From the NCBI RefSeq assembly GCF_005876855.1, contig NZ_QLAE01000001.1:1-64000 (forward strand): a stretch of 64,000 nucleotides of DNA, given 5' to 3'. Source of the DNA: Stutzerimonas nosocomialis (lineage in GTDB: Bacteria > Pseudomonadota > Gammaproteobacteria > Pseudomonadales > Pseudomonadaceae). Positions 9,681 through 19,071 of this stretch are shown piece after piece. The number at the start of each line of letters is the position of its first letter. Position 1 is the first letter of the stretch. The translations under genes were made by a program, and so were the position numbers. Under the pieces are notes generated by a model, which saw nothing but the letters and a program-made list of their open reading frames with translations, was not told where the DNA came from and did not search any database.

Positions 9681-10508
9681 TCAACCGTTCTGGCGAATTC
9701 CCGCCACCAGCCAGGGCTGGTTCTCGCCCTGGACGCGTTCCATCCGCCAGCTTTCGCTGAAGGGCTCGCCCTGGTCGAAGCGCGAGGTCTTGGAAAGACC
9801 GATGAAGGTCAGGGTCGCGATGGTCTTGTCGGCTTGGTCATCCACGCCGTCGAGCTGGATCTGCAGGTCGTCGATGTAGGTCGACTGGTAGCCTTCGCCC
9901 AGCTCCGCACGCTCGCGCTTGAGGAAGTCGAGCAGCTGCGGGGTGACGAACTCGGCGATCTTGTCCATCTCGTTGGCATCCCAGTGCTGCTGCAGCGAAA
10001 GGAAATGCTCGCGGGCGGCGGAGACGAAGCTCTGCTCGTTGAACCAGCTCGGGGCATTGATCACCGGTGCCGGCGCCACGCTGCTGGCGCTGCCGCCGAA
10101 GATCGACTGCTGCGGCATTTCACGCTGCATCGGCGCGTGGCCGGCCATGGCGGGCTGCTGCTGGCGACGACGCGCGGCCAGGAAGCGGAACAGCAGGAAG
10201 CCGATGATGGCGAAGATCAGGATGTCCATGAAGTTGATGCCTTCGAAGCCACCCCCCATGAACAGCGCGGCGAGCAGGCCACCGGCGGCCAGTGCGCCGA
10301 GCATGCCGAGACCACGGCTGGCGGCCGACGGCTGTTGACGGCCGGCCTGGGCGGCGTCGGTGCGCTGGGTTTGCGGTTGCGCCTGACGCGACTGATGGCT
10401 CGGTGCGGAGCCGAAGCTCTTGCCACCGCCGAAACGCTTGGCGTTGGCATCGAGACTGAGGGTCAGGCCGATACACAGCGCCATGAAAAGGCTAAGCACA
10501 CGATGCAT
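9681..10508 (-). CDS. Tim44-like domain membrane protein
   Basis: This 275-residue protein begins with a signal-like hydrophobic segment (residues 1-22), followed by a low-complexity Gln/Ser/Ala-rich stretch. Two hydrophobic helices follow around residues 68-112, ending in the basic sequence LAARRRQQQ. The C-terminal 130 residues (SWFNEQSFVSAAREHFLSLQ onward) resemble the Tim44 / MRP-L45 domain fold. Bacterial homologues are uncharacterised; the domain relates to the mitochondrial import motor subunit Tim44, but no import role can be inferred here. It appears monocistronic, with its own terminator and a short upstream region. Confidence 0.75.
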   Translation of the reverse strand: MHRVLSLFMALCIGLTLSLDANAKRFGGGKSFGSAPSHQSRQAQPQTQRTDAAQAGRQQPSAASRGLGMLGALAAGGLLAALFMGGGFEGINFMDILIFAIIGFLLFRFLAARRRQQQPAMAGHAPMQREMPQQSIFGGSASSVAPAPVINAPSWFNEQSFVSAAREHFLSLQQHWDANEMDKIAEFVTPQLLDFLKRERAELGEGYQSTYIDDLQIQLDGVDDQADKTIATLTFIGLSKTSRFDQGEPFSESWRMERVQGENQPWLVAGIRQNG

Positions 10509-10686
10509 TCTGTATTCCCACTGATAACTGAAAGGGCGTTACGCGCGTCATCCTGCCCAGCCGGGAAGGCATTGGCCAGGGGGAGTATGTTACCGGCTTT
10601 TGCCCTGCACGCCGGCATTGCCTTCGGCAGTGTCTGAACCGCGCCCTGCGGGGCGCCCGGGCGAAGCGCTGATAAAGGAAAAAAAA

Positions 10687-10710
10687 ACGGAGCCCGAGGG
10701 CTCCGTTTTT
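10687..10710 (-). terminator. Bidirectional-looking intrinsic terminator
   Basis: Perfect 9-bp stem ACGGAGCCC / GGGCTCCGT with a 2-base loop, flanked by an A-run before (10679-10687) and T-run after (10706-10710). It terminates the TRAP binding-protein gene on the minus strand. Confidence 0.85.
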
Positions 10711-10723
10711 CGGGACAGCAGGC

Positions 10724-11821
10724 TTAGCGCCAGTTGTAGAGCTCCTTCTCGGAGATCTCCTGCATCGGCTTGACCTGTTCCTGGAACGCCTTCATCGAAG
10801 CCCAGATGCGACCGTTCAGCTCGCTCTGGCCAGCCAGGGCGCCCAGCACCTGCTCGGACTGCTCGTACATCGCGTCGAGCACTTCGTCGGGGAAGCGCTT
10901 GAGCTGCACGCCCTGCTGCTTCAGCTCTTCCAGCGCGATGGCGTTGTGGTAGACGTAATCGTCGGCCATGTCCTGGTTGCCCGCGCGCGCCGCCTCGGTG
11001 ACGATCGCCTGCAGATCCGCCGGCAGGCTGTCGAAGGCCTTCTGGTTGATCAGCATCTCGATCACCGCCTGCGGCTCCTGCCAGCCGGGGTAGTAGTAGT
11101 ACTTGGCCGCCTTGTGCAGGCCGAACGCCAGGTCGTTGTAGGGGCTTACCCAGTCGGTGGCGTCGATTGCGCCAGTCTGCAGCGCGGTGAACACCTCGCC
11201 GCCGGGCAGGTTGACGGAGGTCGCGCCGAGACGGCTGAGCACTTCGCCGCCGAGCCCCGGCATGCGGATCTTCAGGCCCTTGAGGTCGGCCAGGGAGTTG
11301 ATCTCCTTGTTGTACCAGCCGCCCATCTGCATGGTGGAGTTGCCTGCCGCGAGCGGCTTGACGCCGTAGGGGGCATAGGCCTCTTCCCAGAACTTCAGGC
11401 CGCCGCCCTTGTTCAGCCAGGCGTTCATCTCCAGGGTCGAGAGCCCGAAGGGCACCGAGGTGAAGAACTGTGCGGTGGGCACCTTGCCGCGCCAGTAGTA
11501 GGCGGCGCCGTGGCCGATTTCCGCGGTGCCGCGCGAGACCGCGTCGAAGACCTCGAGGGCCGGCACCAGCTCGCCGGCGGCATAGACGCGAATGGTCAGG
11601 CGCCCGCCGCTCATGGCGGTTATGCGTTCGGCCAGGCGTTCGGCGGAGGTGCCGAGGCCGGGGTAGTTCTTCGGCCAGGCGGTGACCATCTTCCAGTTGT
11701 AGGTCTTGGCTTTTTCGGCCTGGGCATCGCTGGCCGGGCCGGGTTTGTCGTCATTGCAGCCGGCGAGGCCGAAAGCGGCGAGCAGGGCAGCGGCAGCGCC
11801 GAACAGGTGGCGGCGTTTCAT
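10724..11821 (-). CDS. Orphan TRAP transporter solute-binding lipoprotein (DctP/TakP-like)
   Basis: This 365-residue periplasmic receptor is of the TakP branch of the DctP family, which binds alpha-keto or other carboxylic acids. The signal ends in the lipobox LAGC (C22), so this is a lipoprotein. The mature part has the family motifs KMVTAWPKN, MPGLGGEVLSRLG (expected substrate-binding region) and GAIDATDWVSPYND. No dctQ or dctM gene is adjacent: neighbours are a Tim44-like gene and uvrD. It resembles the Tat-exported DctP at 47816-48910, with shared motifs such as MSGGRL and FDAVS. It may serve a distant membrane pair or have another role. Start: ATG with CGGAG upstream. Confidence 0.85.
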   Translation of the reverse strand: MKRRHLFGAAAALLAAFGLAGCNDDKPGPASDAQAEKAKTYNWKMVTAWPKNYPGLGTSAERLAERITAMSGGRLTIRVYAAGELVPALEVFDAVSRGTAEIGHGAAYYWRGKVPTAQFFTSVPFGLSTLEMNAWLNKGGGLKFWEEAYAPYGVKPLAAGNSTMQMGGWYNKEINSLADLKGLKIRMPGLGGEVLSRLGATSVNLPGGEVFTALQTGAIDATDWVSPYNDLAFGLHKAAKYYYYPGWQEPQAVIEMLINQKAFDSLPADLQAIVTEAARAGNQDMADDYVYHNAIALEELKQQGVQLKRFPDEVLDAMYEQSEQVLGALAGQSELNGRIWASMKAFQEQVKPMQEISEKELYNWR

Positions 11822-11964
11822 GGTGTCTCCGATAAGTGTCGTAGGGCTGTGGTGTCTCGTCGTTGTTTGGGCGGACCGGCCAGGTTCAGCCTTGCTTCCT
11901 CGTTACGGTGGCGCGGGTGGCCGCCGTCTCACTGCCCCTCGCTTCTTGTGGAAGTCGGCGGGCT

Positions 11965-11986
11965 GCCGCCGGAGCGTTCCGGCGGC
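11965..11986. repeat. Strong GC-rich hairpin between uvrD and the dctP-like gene
   Basis: Perfect 9-bp inverted repeat GCCGCCGGA / TCCGGCGGC with a 4-base loop. No T-run lies on either side. It may be a degenerate terminator for uvrD or a REP-like remnant. Confidence 0.35.
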
Positions 11987-12036
11987 GTTCCGGCATGCCG
12001 GACAATTCGTTGCGGCCGAAGCCGCGTGTTCTGCGC

Positions 12037-14217
12037 TTACAGCGCTTCGAGCTTGGCGTAGCTGAGCATCAGCCACTTGCTGCCTTCGTCCTCGAAATTG
12101 ACCTGCACCCGCGCCTGGGCGCCGGAGCCTTCGAAGTTGAGGATGGTGCCTTCGCCGAACAGCGAATGGCGCACGCGCTGGCCCAGGCTGAACGGGGTTT
12201 CCGGGACCCCGGCGCCGGCGAAGATCGAGGCGCTGCGGGTGTCGAACGAGCGGCTGACGGTATTGTTCAGGCGCACTTCGCTGATCAGCGCGGGCGGAAT
12301 CTCGCGGACGAAGCGCGAGACCTTGTTGTAGGTCTCGCTGCCGTAGAGCCGCCGGGTTTCGGCGTAGGTCACGTAGAGGTGCTGCATCGCACGGGTGATG
12401 CCGACGTAGGCCAGGCGACGCTCTTCTTCCAGGCGCCCGGCCTCTTCGAGGCTCATCTTGTGCGGGAACAGGCCTTCTTCCATGCCGACCAGGAACACCA
12501 CGGGGAACTCGAGGCCCTTGGCGCTGTGCAGGGTCATCAGCTGGACGCTGTCCTCGTGGTCGCCGGCCTGCTGCTCGCCGGCCTCCAGCGAGGCGTGGTC
12601 GAGGAAGGCGGCCAGCGGCGTCTGCTCGTCGTCGACATCGTCGCTGTAGTGGTCGAAGGCGCGGGCGGCCGAGACCAGTTCCTCGAGGTTTTCCACCCGT
12701 GCCTGGGCCTTCTCGCCCTTCTCGTCGCGGTGATAGGCCAGCAGGCCCGATTGTTCGATCACTAGCTGCGCCATGTTGTGCAGCTGCATGCCCTCGACCT
12801 TCAGCGCCAGGGTGTCGACCAGTTCGATGAAGGCCTTCAGCGCGCTGGCGGCTCGGCCTGACACCACCTTGGTGCCGACCGCCTGGTGCACGGCGGCCCA
12901 CAGGGAGATGTCCTCGGCGCGCGCCAGCTGGCGCAGGCTCTCGACGGTCTTCTCGCCGATGCCGCGTGCCGGCACGTTGATCACCCGCTCCAGCGCCGCA
13001 TCGTTGTGGCGGGTCTGGATCAGGCGCAGGTAGGCCATCGCGTTCTTGATCTCGGCGCGCTCGAAGAAGCGCTGGCCGCCGTAGATGCGGTAGGGGATGC
13101 GCTCGCGCAGCAAGGCTTCCTCGAGCACCCGCGACTGGGCGTTGGAACGGTAGAGGATGGCGATCTCGCTGCGGGTCACGCCCGTCTTGAGGGTCGATTC
13201 GATGGTCTCGACCACGTAGCGCGCTTCGTCATGCTCGTTGAAGGCGGCATACAGGCTGATCGGCTCGCCCTCGCAGCCTTCGGTCCACAGCTCCTTGCCC
13301 AGACGGCCCTGGTTGTTGGCGATCAGCGCGTTGGCGGCCTTGAGGATGCAGGCCGTGGAGCGGTAGTTCTGCTCCAGGCGAATGGTTTCGGCATCCGGGA
13401 AGTCCTGGCTGAACTGGTGCAGGTTCTCGATCCGCGCGCCGCGCCAGCCATAGATCGACTGGTCGTCGTCGCCCACCACCATGAGGCTCTCGCCGCCCTT
13501 GGCGAGCAGCCGCAGCCAGGCGTACTGCACGGCGTTGGTGTCCTGGAACTCGTCGACCAGGATGTGGCGGAAACGGCGCTGGTAGTGCTCCAGCAGGCCC
13601 GGGTGATCCCGCCACAGGTCGAGGGCGCGCAGCAGCAGCTCGGAGAAATCGATGACCCCGGCGCGGGCGCAGGCCGCTTCGTAGGCTTCGTAGAGCTTCA
13701 CCATGGTGGCGAGGAACAGGTCGCCGCCCGCCTGAATGTGTTGCGGGCGCAGCCCCTCGTCCTTCTGGCCGTTGATCCACCACTGGGCCTGGCGCGCCGG
13801 CCAGCGCTGTTCGTCCAGGCCGAGCTCGCGGATCACCCGCTTGACCAGGCGCTGCTGGTCGTCGGAATCGAGGATCTGGAAGTTCTCGGCCAGCCTGGCC
13901 TCGCGCCAGTGCGCGCGCAGCAGGCGGTGGGCCAGGCCGTGGAAGGTGCCGACCCACATGCCCTGCGGGTTGACCTTCAGCAGCTGTTCGATGCGGTGGC
14001 GCATCTCGGCGGCGGCCTTGTTGGTGAAGGTCACCGACAGCACCGAGTGCAGCGAGGCGCGCTCGACCTGGTGCAGCCAGGCGATGCGGTGCACCAGCAC
14101 CCGGGTCTTGCCCGAGCCGGCGCCGGCCAGTACCAGTTGACGGCCCAGGGGCGCGGCCACGGCCTGGCGCTGGGCCTCGTTGAGGGAATTCAGAAGGAGG
14201 GAGAGATCGTCATGCAT
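12037..14217 (-). CDS. uvrD: DNA helicase II (UvrD/PcrA superfamily 1A)
   Basis: This 726-residue ATP-dependent 3'-5' helicase acts in nucleotide-excision and mismatch repair. Visible motifs are the Walker A GAGSGKT (residues 32-38), VTFTNKAAAEM (motif Ia), VDEFQDTN (Walker B), GDDDQSIYGWRGA (motif III), EQNYRS (motif IV), TLHSAKGLEFP (motif V) and VGITRAM (motif VI). The length matches E. coli UvrD at about 720. The C-terminus has a Tudor-like segment (GQRVRHSLFGEGTI) that in the family contacts RNA polymerase. It seems to be transcribed alone, divergent from the GGDEF/EAL gene. Confidence 0.95.
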   Translation of the reverse strand: MHDDLSLLLNSLNEAQRQAVAAPLGRQLVLAGAGSGKTRVLVHRIAWLHQVERASLHSVLSVTFTNKAAAEMRHRIEQLLKVNPQGMWVGTFHGLAHRLLRAHWREARLAENFQILDSDDQQRLVKRVIRELGLDEQRWPARQAQWWINGQKDEGLRPQHIQAGGDLFLATMVKLYEAYEAACARAGVIDFSELLLRALDLWRDHPGLLEHYQRRFRHILVDEFQDTNAVQYAWLRLLAKGGESLMVVGDDDQSIYGWRGARIENLHQFSQDFPDAETIRLEQNYRSTACILKAANALIANNQGRLGKELWTEGCEGEPISLYAAFNEHDEARYVVETIESTLKTGVTRSEIAILYRSNAQSRVLEEALLRERIPYRIYGGQRFFERAEIKNAMAYLRLIQTRHNDAALERVINVPARGIGEKTVESLRQLARAEDISLWAAVHQAVGTKVVSGRAASALKAFIELVDTLALKVEGMQLHNMAQLVIEQSGLLAYHRDEKGEKAQARVENLEELVSAARAFDHYSDDVDDEQTPLAAFLDHASLEAGEQQAGDHEDSVQLMTLHSAKGLEFPVVFLVGMEEGLFPHKMSLEEAGRLEEERRLAYVGITRAMQHLYVTYAETRRLYGSETYNKVSRFVREIPPALISEVRLNNTVSRSFDTRSASIFAGAGVPETPFSLGQRVRHSLFGEGTILNFEGSGAQARVQVNFEDEGSKWLMLSYAKLEAL

Positions 14218-14467
14218 CGCGCCATTCTAGCCGCAAATGCGGGCGATTCGCTTGCCAGCCTGTCCGGATCTGTCGGTCGCCCGCAGCGAAGCGCCGGTCC
14301 AGGGCGTTGCCGGACCGTCGACGCCGATGCGCAGCCGGTCGGAAGCTTCGGGGCCGCGCACTTGTGCCAGGCCGAAACGGGACTAAGCTGCCAAGGTGCC
14401 AGTACGGTTTCGTTGTCCGTTCGCGAGCCCGTCACCGGCCCGTTCGATCCCAGTCATTAGAAAGGCC

Positions 14468-17329
14468 ATGACCGAATCGGCTCGCGCCACTGCCCAGGAT
14501 TCGACGATCGAGGAAGATCGTCCCGTGACCCCCCACCGCAAGGTCGAACAGGGCGTCGAGCCGACGCGCCTGCTCTATCGCAGCTCGTGCATCCCGGCCG
14601 GGTTCATGGCGGTGACCGTCGCGGTCGGCGTCGTGATGCTCTGGGATCGCACGCCGGGCTACGCCCTCCAGGGCTGGCTCGGCGCCACGGGCCTGCTTGG
14701 CCTGGCCTGGCTGTACCGCTTTCTCGCCTTCGCAGGGGCCGCGCCGGGCCGGCAGGCCGGTGCGGGCTGGTACCGGTGGTTCCTCGTGGGCAATGCGCTC
14801 AATGCGCTGGCGCTGGCCTTTGCCGCCGTCGTCCTGGTGCCCGAGCATGGCTTCCTGCAGCAGGCCCTGCTCTATGGCCTGATCAGCGCGGTGGTGGTGT
14901 CGGCCAGCGTCGCCTACGCCATCAGCCTGCCGGCGTTCTTCAGCGCCTCGTTGCCATGTCTGCTGCCGGCGGGGGTACTCCTGGCCATGAGCGGCGAGAC
15001 CGAGCAGCAGGGCTGGGGCGTGCTGGCGCTGATGCTGCAGGCGACCCTGGTGGTGGTCGCCTGGCAGGTGAACCGGCTCAACCTCTACAACCTCGGGCAG
15101 CGCGCGCAGAACCTGAGCCTGATCGACAGGCTCGATCAGGCGCGGCAACGCAGCGAACGGCTCAACGTCGAGCTGCAGCGCGAGGTCGAGCAGCGCGGCC
15201 GTGCCGAGGACGAGTTGCGCCAGGCCTATGACGAACTCGAACGTCGCGTGGTCGAGCGCACCGCGGAGCTTGCGAAAACCACCGACGAGCTGACCCGCAG
15301 CCAGGCACGCCTGTCGCTGGCGCTGGAAGCCAGTGGCCTGGGCCTGTGGGACTGGAACATGCGCGAAGGCACGGTCGATCACCAGCACCTGGACATCGTG
15401 TTCGGCGTCGGGCGGGACGACCAGGCGCGGCTGGCCGGGCAGCCGCGCCCCGAGATCCACCCGGACGATCGCGAGCCGATGCGCCAGACGCTCATCGCTC
15501 ACCTCAAGGGCGAGAGCGAGATGTACATGGTCGAATACCGCGCGCGCCAGGCCGACGGGGACTGGCTGTGGGTGGAGGACCGTGGCCGTGCCATCGAGCG
15601 TGACGCCGGCGGGCGGGTGGTGCGGATGGTCGGCACCCGCCGCGACATCACGGCCAGCCGCCATCAGGTCGAGCAGCAGCGCCTGGCGGCGACGGTGTTC
15701 GAGGCCGCCGGCGAAGGCATGGTGATCATGGACCCGGAATACCGGATCCTGGCGATCAACCAGGCCTGCTGCGCACTGTCCGGCTATCGCCGCGAGGAGC
15801 TGATCGGGCGCAGCGTGGCGCGGCTGGCCAGTTCACAGGCGTCGCAGCGCCAGTACGCGGCGGTGCGCGGGGCGCTGGAGGCCCACGATCGCTGGCAGGG
15901 CGAGCTGGTCGAGACGCGGCGAAACGGCGAGGTCTACCCGCAGTGGGTGCAGATGCAGGTGGTGCGCAACGAGCAGGGGCGCGTCGCCTACGTGGTGGGC
16001 TTCATCTCCGACCTGAGCCTGCGGCACAAGGTGGAGGAGCGGCTGCGCTACCTGACCCTCTACGACGACCTGACGGGTCTGGCCAATCGCAGCCTGCTCA
16101 AGGAGCGCCTGAGCGAGGCCTGCCAGCGGGTGCGCCAGAACGGGCGCAACCTGGCGGTGCTGTACATCGACCTCGACCGTTTCAACCAGCTCAACGAAAG
16201 CCTCGGGCACGAGGTCGCCGACGAGCTGCTGGTCGAGGTCTCGCGGCGCCTGGCGCACAGCCTGTCGGAGGCCGACACCCTGGCGCGGCTGTCGGGGGAC
16301 GAGTTCGTCGTGCTGCTCGATGCCTACGCCAGCCTGTCGAGCCTCGCCCGGCTCGGCAGCCGCCTGTTGTCGCGCATCCGCAAGCCGATCGTGGTGGGCG
16401 GCCAGGAGCTGGTGATCAGCGCCTCGATCGGCGTCAGCCTGATGCCGGAGAACGCCCGCGAAGGCAGCATGCTGCTGCGTCAGGCGAACATGGCCATGCA
16501 GCAGGCCAAGCACCTGGGCGGCAATACGCTGCAGTTCTTCACCGACCGTCTGCGCGCCTCGAGCCTGGAAAACCTGCAGTTGGAGAACGAGCTGCGCAAG
16601 GCGCTCGATGCCGGGCAGCTGGAGGTGTTCTATCAGCCGCGTCTGTGCCTGGCGAGCGACCGGCTGGAGGCGGTCGAGGCGCTGGTGCGCTGGCGCCACC
16701 CACAGCAGGGGCTGATCGGTCCTGGGCAGTTCATCGCGTTGGCCGAAGCCACCGGCCTGATCATTCCGCTGGGCGAATCCGTGCTGCGCCAGGCCTGTGC
16801 GCAGGCGCGGCGCTGGCAGCGGCAGGGGCTGGCGGAGCTGCGGGTCTCGGTGAACCTGTCGGTCAAGCAGCTGCGCCAGGGCAACCTGGTCAGCCAGGTG
16901 CGCCAGGTGCTCGACGAGACCGGCCTGCCCGCCAGGCTGCTGGAACTCGAGCTCACCGAAAGCCAGATGCTCGACGACATCGAGAACGCCATCGATACCT
17001 GCCGCCAGCTGCGCGCCATGGGCGTGAGCCTGGCGATCGACGACTTCGGCACCGGCTATTCCTCGCTCAGCTACCTCAAGCGCTTCCCGGTCGATTACGT
17101 GAAGATCGACAAGTCCTTCGTCGCCGAGCTCGAGCAGTCCGGCGAGGACGCCGCGATCATCCGCGCGATCATCGCCATGGCCCACAGCCTGGAGCTGAAG
17201 GTGGTGGCCGAGGGCGTCGAGACCCAGGGCCAGATGGACTTTCTCATGGCGCACGGGTGCGACGAGATCCAGGGCTACCTGCTGAGCGCGCCGGTGGAGG
17301 CGGCAGGCATCGTCAAGATGCTGGCCTGA
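14468..17329 (+). CDS. Membrane-anchored PAS-PAS-GGDEF-EAL protein (c-di-GMP turnover)
   Basis: A 953-residue protein. An N-terminal block of several hydrophobic helices (about residues 35-210) is followed by a coiled coil (about 215-285) and two PAS domains (about 285-420 and 420-530). The GGDEF domain reads RLSGDEF near 607-613, with Ser in the first Gly position, and no RxxD inhibitory site is seen upstream. The EAL domain has EALVRW near 736, ELTES, DDFGTGYSS near 857 and VVAEGVET, so the phosphodiesterase residues look intact. I infer net c-di-GMP hydrolysis; cyclase activity is uncertain. The start MTESARAT is preceded by GAAAGG; the frame is open 72 bases further upstream. Confidence 0.88.
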   Translation: MTESARATAQDSTIEEDRPVTPHRKVEQGVEPTRLLYRSSCIPAGFMAVTVAVGVVMLWDRTPGYALQGWLGATGLLGLAWLYRFLAFAGAAPGRQAGAGWYRWFLVGNALNALALAFAAVVLVPEHGFLQQALLYGLISAVVVSASVAYAISLPAFFSASLPCLLPAGVLLAMSGETEQQGWGVLALMLQATLVVVAWQVNRLNLYNLGQRAQNLSLIDRLDQARQRSERLNVELQREVEQRGRAEDELRQAYDELERRVVERTAELAKTTDELTRSQARLSLALEASGLGLWDWNMREGTVDHQHLDIVFGVGRDDQARLAGQPRPEIHPDDREPMRQTLIAHLKGESEMYMVEYRARQADGDWLWVEDRGRAIERDAGGRVVRMVGTRRDITASRHQVEQQRLAATVFEAAGEGMVIMDPEYRILAINQACCALSGYRREELIGRSVARLASSQASQRQYAAVRGALEAHDRWQGELVETRRNGEVYPQWVQMQVVRNEQGRVAYVVGFISDLSLRHKVEERLRYLTLYDDLTGLANRSLLKERLSEACQRVRQNGRNLAVLYIDLDRFNQLNESLGHEVADELLVEVSRRLAHSLSEADTLARLSGDEFVVLLDAYASLSSLARLGSRLLSRIRKPIVVGGQELVISASIGVSLMPENAREGSMLLRQANMAMQQAKHLGGNTLQFFTDRLRASSLENLQLENELRKALDAGQLEVFYQPRLCLASDRLEAVEALVRWRHPQQGLIGPGQFIALAEATGLIIPLGESVLRQACAQARRWQRQGLAELRVSVNLSVKQLRQGNLVSQVRQVLDETGLPARLLELELTESQMLDDIENAIDTCRQLRAMGVSLAIDDFGTGYSSLSYLKRFPVDYVKIDKSFVAELEQSGEDAAIIRAIIAMAHSLELKVVAEGVETQGQMDFLMAHGCDEIQGYLLSAPVEAAGIVKMLA

Positions 17330-17330
17330 T

Positions 17331-18689
17331 TCAGCCGCGCGTGGTGGCGCCGTCGAGCTCGCGCATCAGCAGGCCGTAGCGCAGGTCCACGCCCTCGGGT
17401 ACCGGCAGGTACAGCACGTGGCCGTCGCCCGGCGCCACCCCGGTACGCTCGCCGCTTGCGTTCTGCAGGTGGTCGAGGGTGAAGCCGAGGTTGCCCTGGG
17501 GCGTCATCAGTTCCAGGCGGTCGCCGACTGCGAAGCGGTTCTTGACGATCACCTCGGCCAGGTCGCCGCGGCGCTCGCCGGAGAGTTCGCCGACGAACTG
17601 CTGGCGCTCGGAGAGCGAGAAGCCGCGTTCGTAGTTCTGGTATTCGTCGTGCACGTGGCGGCGCAGGAAGCCCTCGGTGTAGCCCCGGTGGGCCAGGGAT
17701 TCGAGGGTATCCATCAGCGAGCGGTCGAAGGGCCGGCCGGCGAGGGCATCGTCGATGGCCTTGCGGTAGACCTGGGCGGTGCGCGCCACGTAGTAGTGGC
17801 TCTTGGTGCGGCCCTCGATCTTAAGCGAGTGCACGCCCATCTGCACCAGGCGCTCGACGTGCTGCACGGCGCGCAGGTCCTTGGAGTTCATGATGTAGGT
17901 GCCATGCTCGTCCTCGAAGGTCTCCATCAGCTCGCCGGGGCGGCTCTGGTCTTCGAGCAGCAAGAGCCGGTCGGTCGGCGCGCCGCTGCCCAGGGTCGGT
18001 TCGATCGGCTGCACGGGGATCGGACGGTACTGCTGGACGATCGCGCCCGTCTCGTCCTCACGTCCCTCGTGGGCCTTGTACTGCCAGCGGCAGGCGTTGG
18101 TGCAGGTGCCCTGGTTGGGGTCGCGGCGGTTGAGGTAGCCCGACAGCAGGCAGCGCCCGGAGTAGGCCATGCACAGCGCGCCATGGACGAACACTTCCAG
18201 CTCCATGCCCGGCACCTGCTCGCGGATCTCGCCGATCTCCTCCAGCGACAGTTCGCGCGAGAGGATCACCCGGCTCACGCCCTGGGCCTGCCAGAACCTC
18301 ACCGTCGCCCAGTTCACCGCGTTGGCCTGCACCGAGAGGTGGATGGTCATCTGCGGGAAATGCTCGCGCACCAGCATGATCAGGCCCGGGTCGGACATGA
18401 TCAGCGCATCCGGGCCCATGGCGACCACCGGCTCCAGGTCCCTGAGGAAGGTCTTGAGCTTGGCGTTGTGCGGCGCGATGTTCACCACCACGTAGAACTG
18501 CTTGCCCTGGGCGTGGGCCTCGTCGATGCCCAGGCGCAGGTTGGCGTGGTCGAATTCGTTGTTGCGCACTCGCAGGCTGTAGCGCGGCTGGCCGGCGTAG
18601 ACGGCATCGGCCCCGTAGGCGAAGGCGTAGCGCATGGACTTGAGGGTGCCGGCGGGGGACAGGAGTTCGGTGCGTGGGCGTGGCGACAT
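17331..18689 (-). CDS. trhP: tRNA U34 hydroxylation protein TrhP (peptidase U32 family, YegQ)
   Basis: This 452-residue member of the U32 family is known in E. coli (YegQ/TrhP) to support prephenate-dependent 5-hydroxylation of wobble uridine, the first step to cmo5U. It shows the start motif ELLSPAG, the U32 signature EVFVHGALCMAYSGRC (about residues 162-177) with conserved Cys residues, and later C-N-x-C-R-W type cysteines (GTCTNACRW) probably for an Fe-S cluster. It converges with the GGDEF/EAL gene with one base between stop codons. The protease label is historical. Confidence 0.9.
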   Translation of the reverse strand: MSPRPRTELLSPAGTLKSMRYAFAYGADAVYAGQPRYSLRVRNNEFDHANLRLGIDEAHAQGKQFYVVVNIAPHNAKLKTFLRDLEPVVAMGPDALIMSDPGLIMLVREHFPQMTIHLSVQANAVNWATVRFWQAQGVSRVILSRELSLEEIGEIREQVPGMELEVFVHGALCMAYSGRCLLSGYLNRRDPNQGTCTNACRWQYKAHEGREDETGAIVQQYRPIPVQPIEPTLGSGAPTDRLLLLEDQSRPGELMETFEDEHGTYIMNSKDLRAVQHVERLVQMGVHSLKIEGRTKSHYYVARTAQVYRKAIDDALAGRPFDRSLMDTLESLAHRGYTEGFLRRHVHDEYQNYERGFSLSERQQFVGELSGERRGDLAEVIVKNRFAVGDRLELMTPQGNLGFTLDHLQNASGERTGVAPGDGHVLYLPVPEGVDLRYGLLMRELDGATTRG

Positions 18690-18873
18690 GCTGCGGACTC
18701 AAAGGCGCGTAAAAAGTGCGGGATTGTACGTCATGGCGCTCCGCAGGCTGTATCCGGTGGAGTCGTTTCGAGGCGGTCGGGCCTGTGGGGAATTGCCGCA
18801 GGCTGTGCCGGTCTTTAATAGACGAGGGCTGCGCCGCATCGGGGACGCAGCCAGGAACGAAGCAGGAGGACGC

Positions 18874-19071
18874 ATGCCGGATCGAGTCGTCGCCAGTGCC
18901 AACGGGTATTACGTGTTCGAGTGCCGCACCGGCTCTGCGGGCGATACGCAGGTTCACTACGAAGCGCGGCAGGGCGCCCGCTGCGTCGAGCGCTTCGAGC
19001 AGCTCGACGATGCCCGGCGGTTCGTCGAAACCGTCCATATGCGCGAAGAAGAGGACAACTACCGCGAATGA
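18874..19071 (+). CDS. Small hypothetical protein (65 aa)
   Basis: A 65-residue acidic protein starting MPDRVVASANGYYVFECR and ending in a charged helix (MREEEDNYRE). The ATG has an excellent GCAGGAGG site six bases upstream, which decides this start over longer in-frame options. No family is recognised. The pattern of short beta strands (NGYYVFECR, TQVHYEAR, RCVERF) then a helix suggests a small alpha/beta domain. It lies between the divergent trhP and a REP-like intergenic region, and is probably a single-gene unit. Confidence 0.6.
   Translation: MPDRVVASANGYYVFECRTGSAGDTQVHYEARQGARCVERFEQLDDARRFVETVHMREEEDNYRE

Noticed and set aside
11965-11986. Hairpin past uvrD as an intrinsic terminator.
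   Set aside because: No T-run on either strand, so it is listed only as a hairpin repeat.
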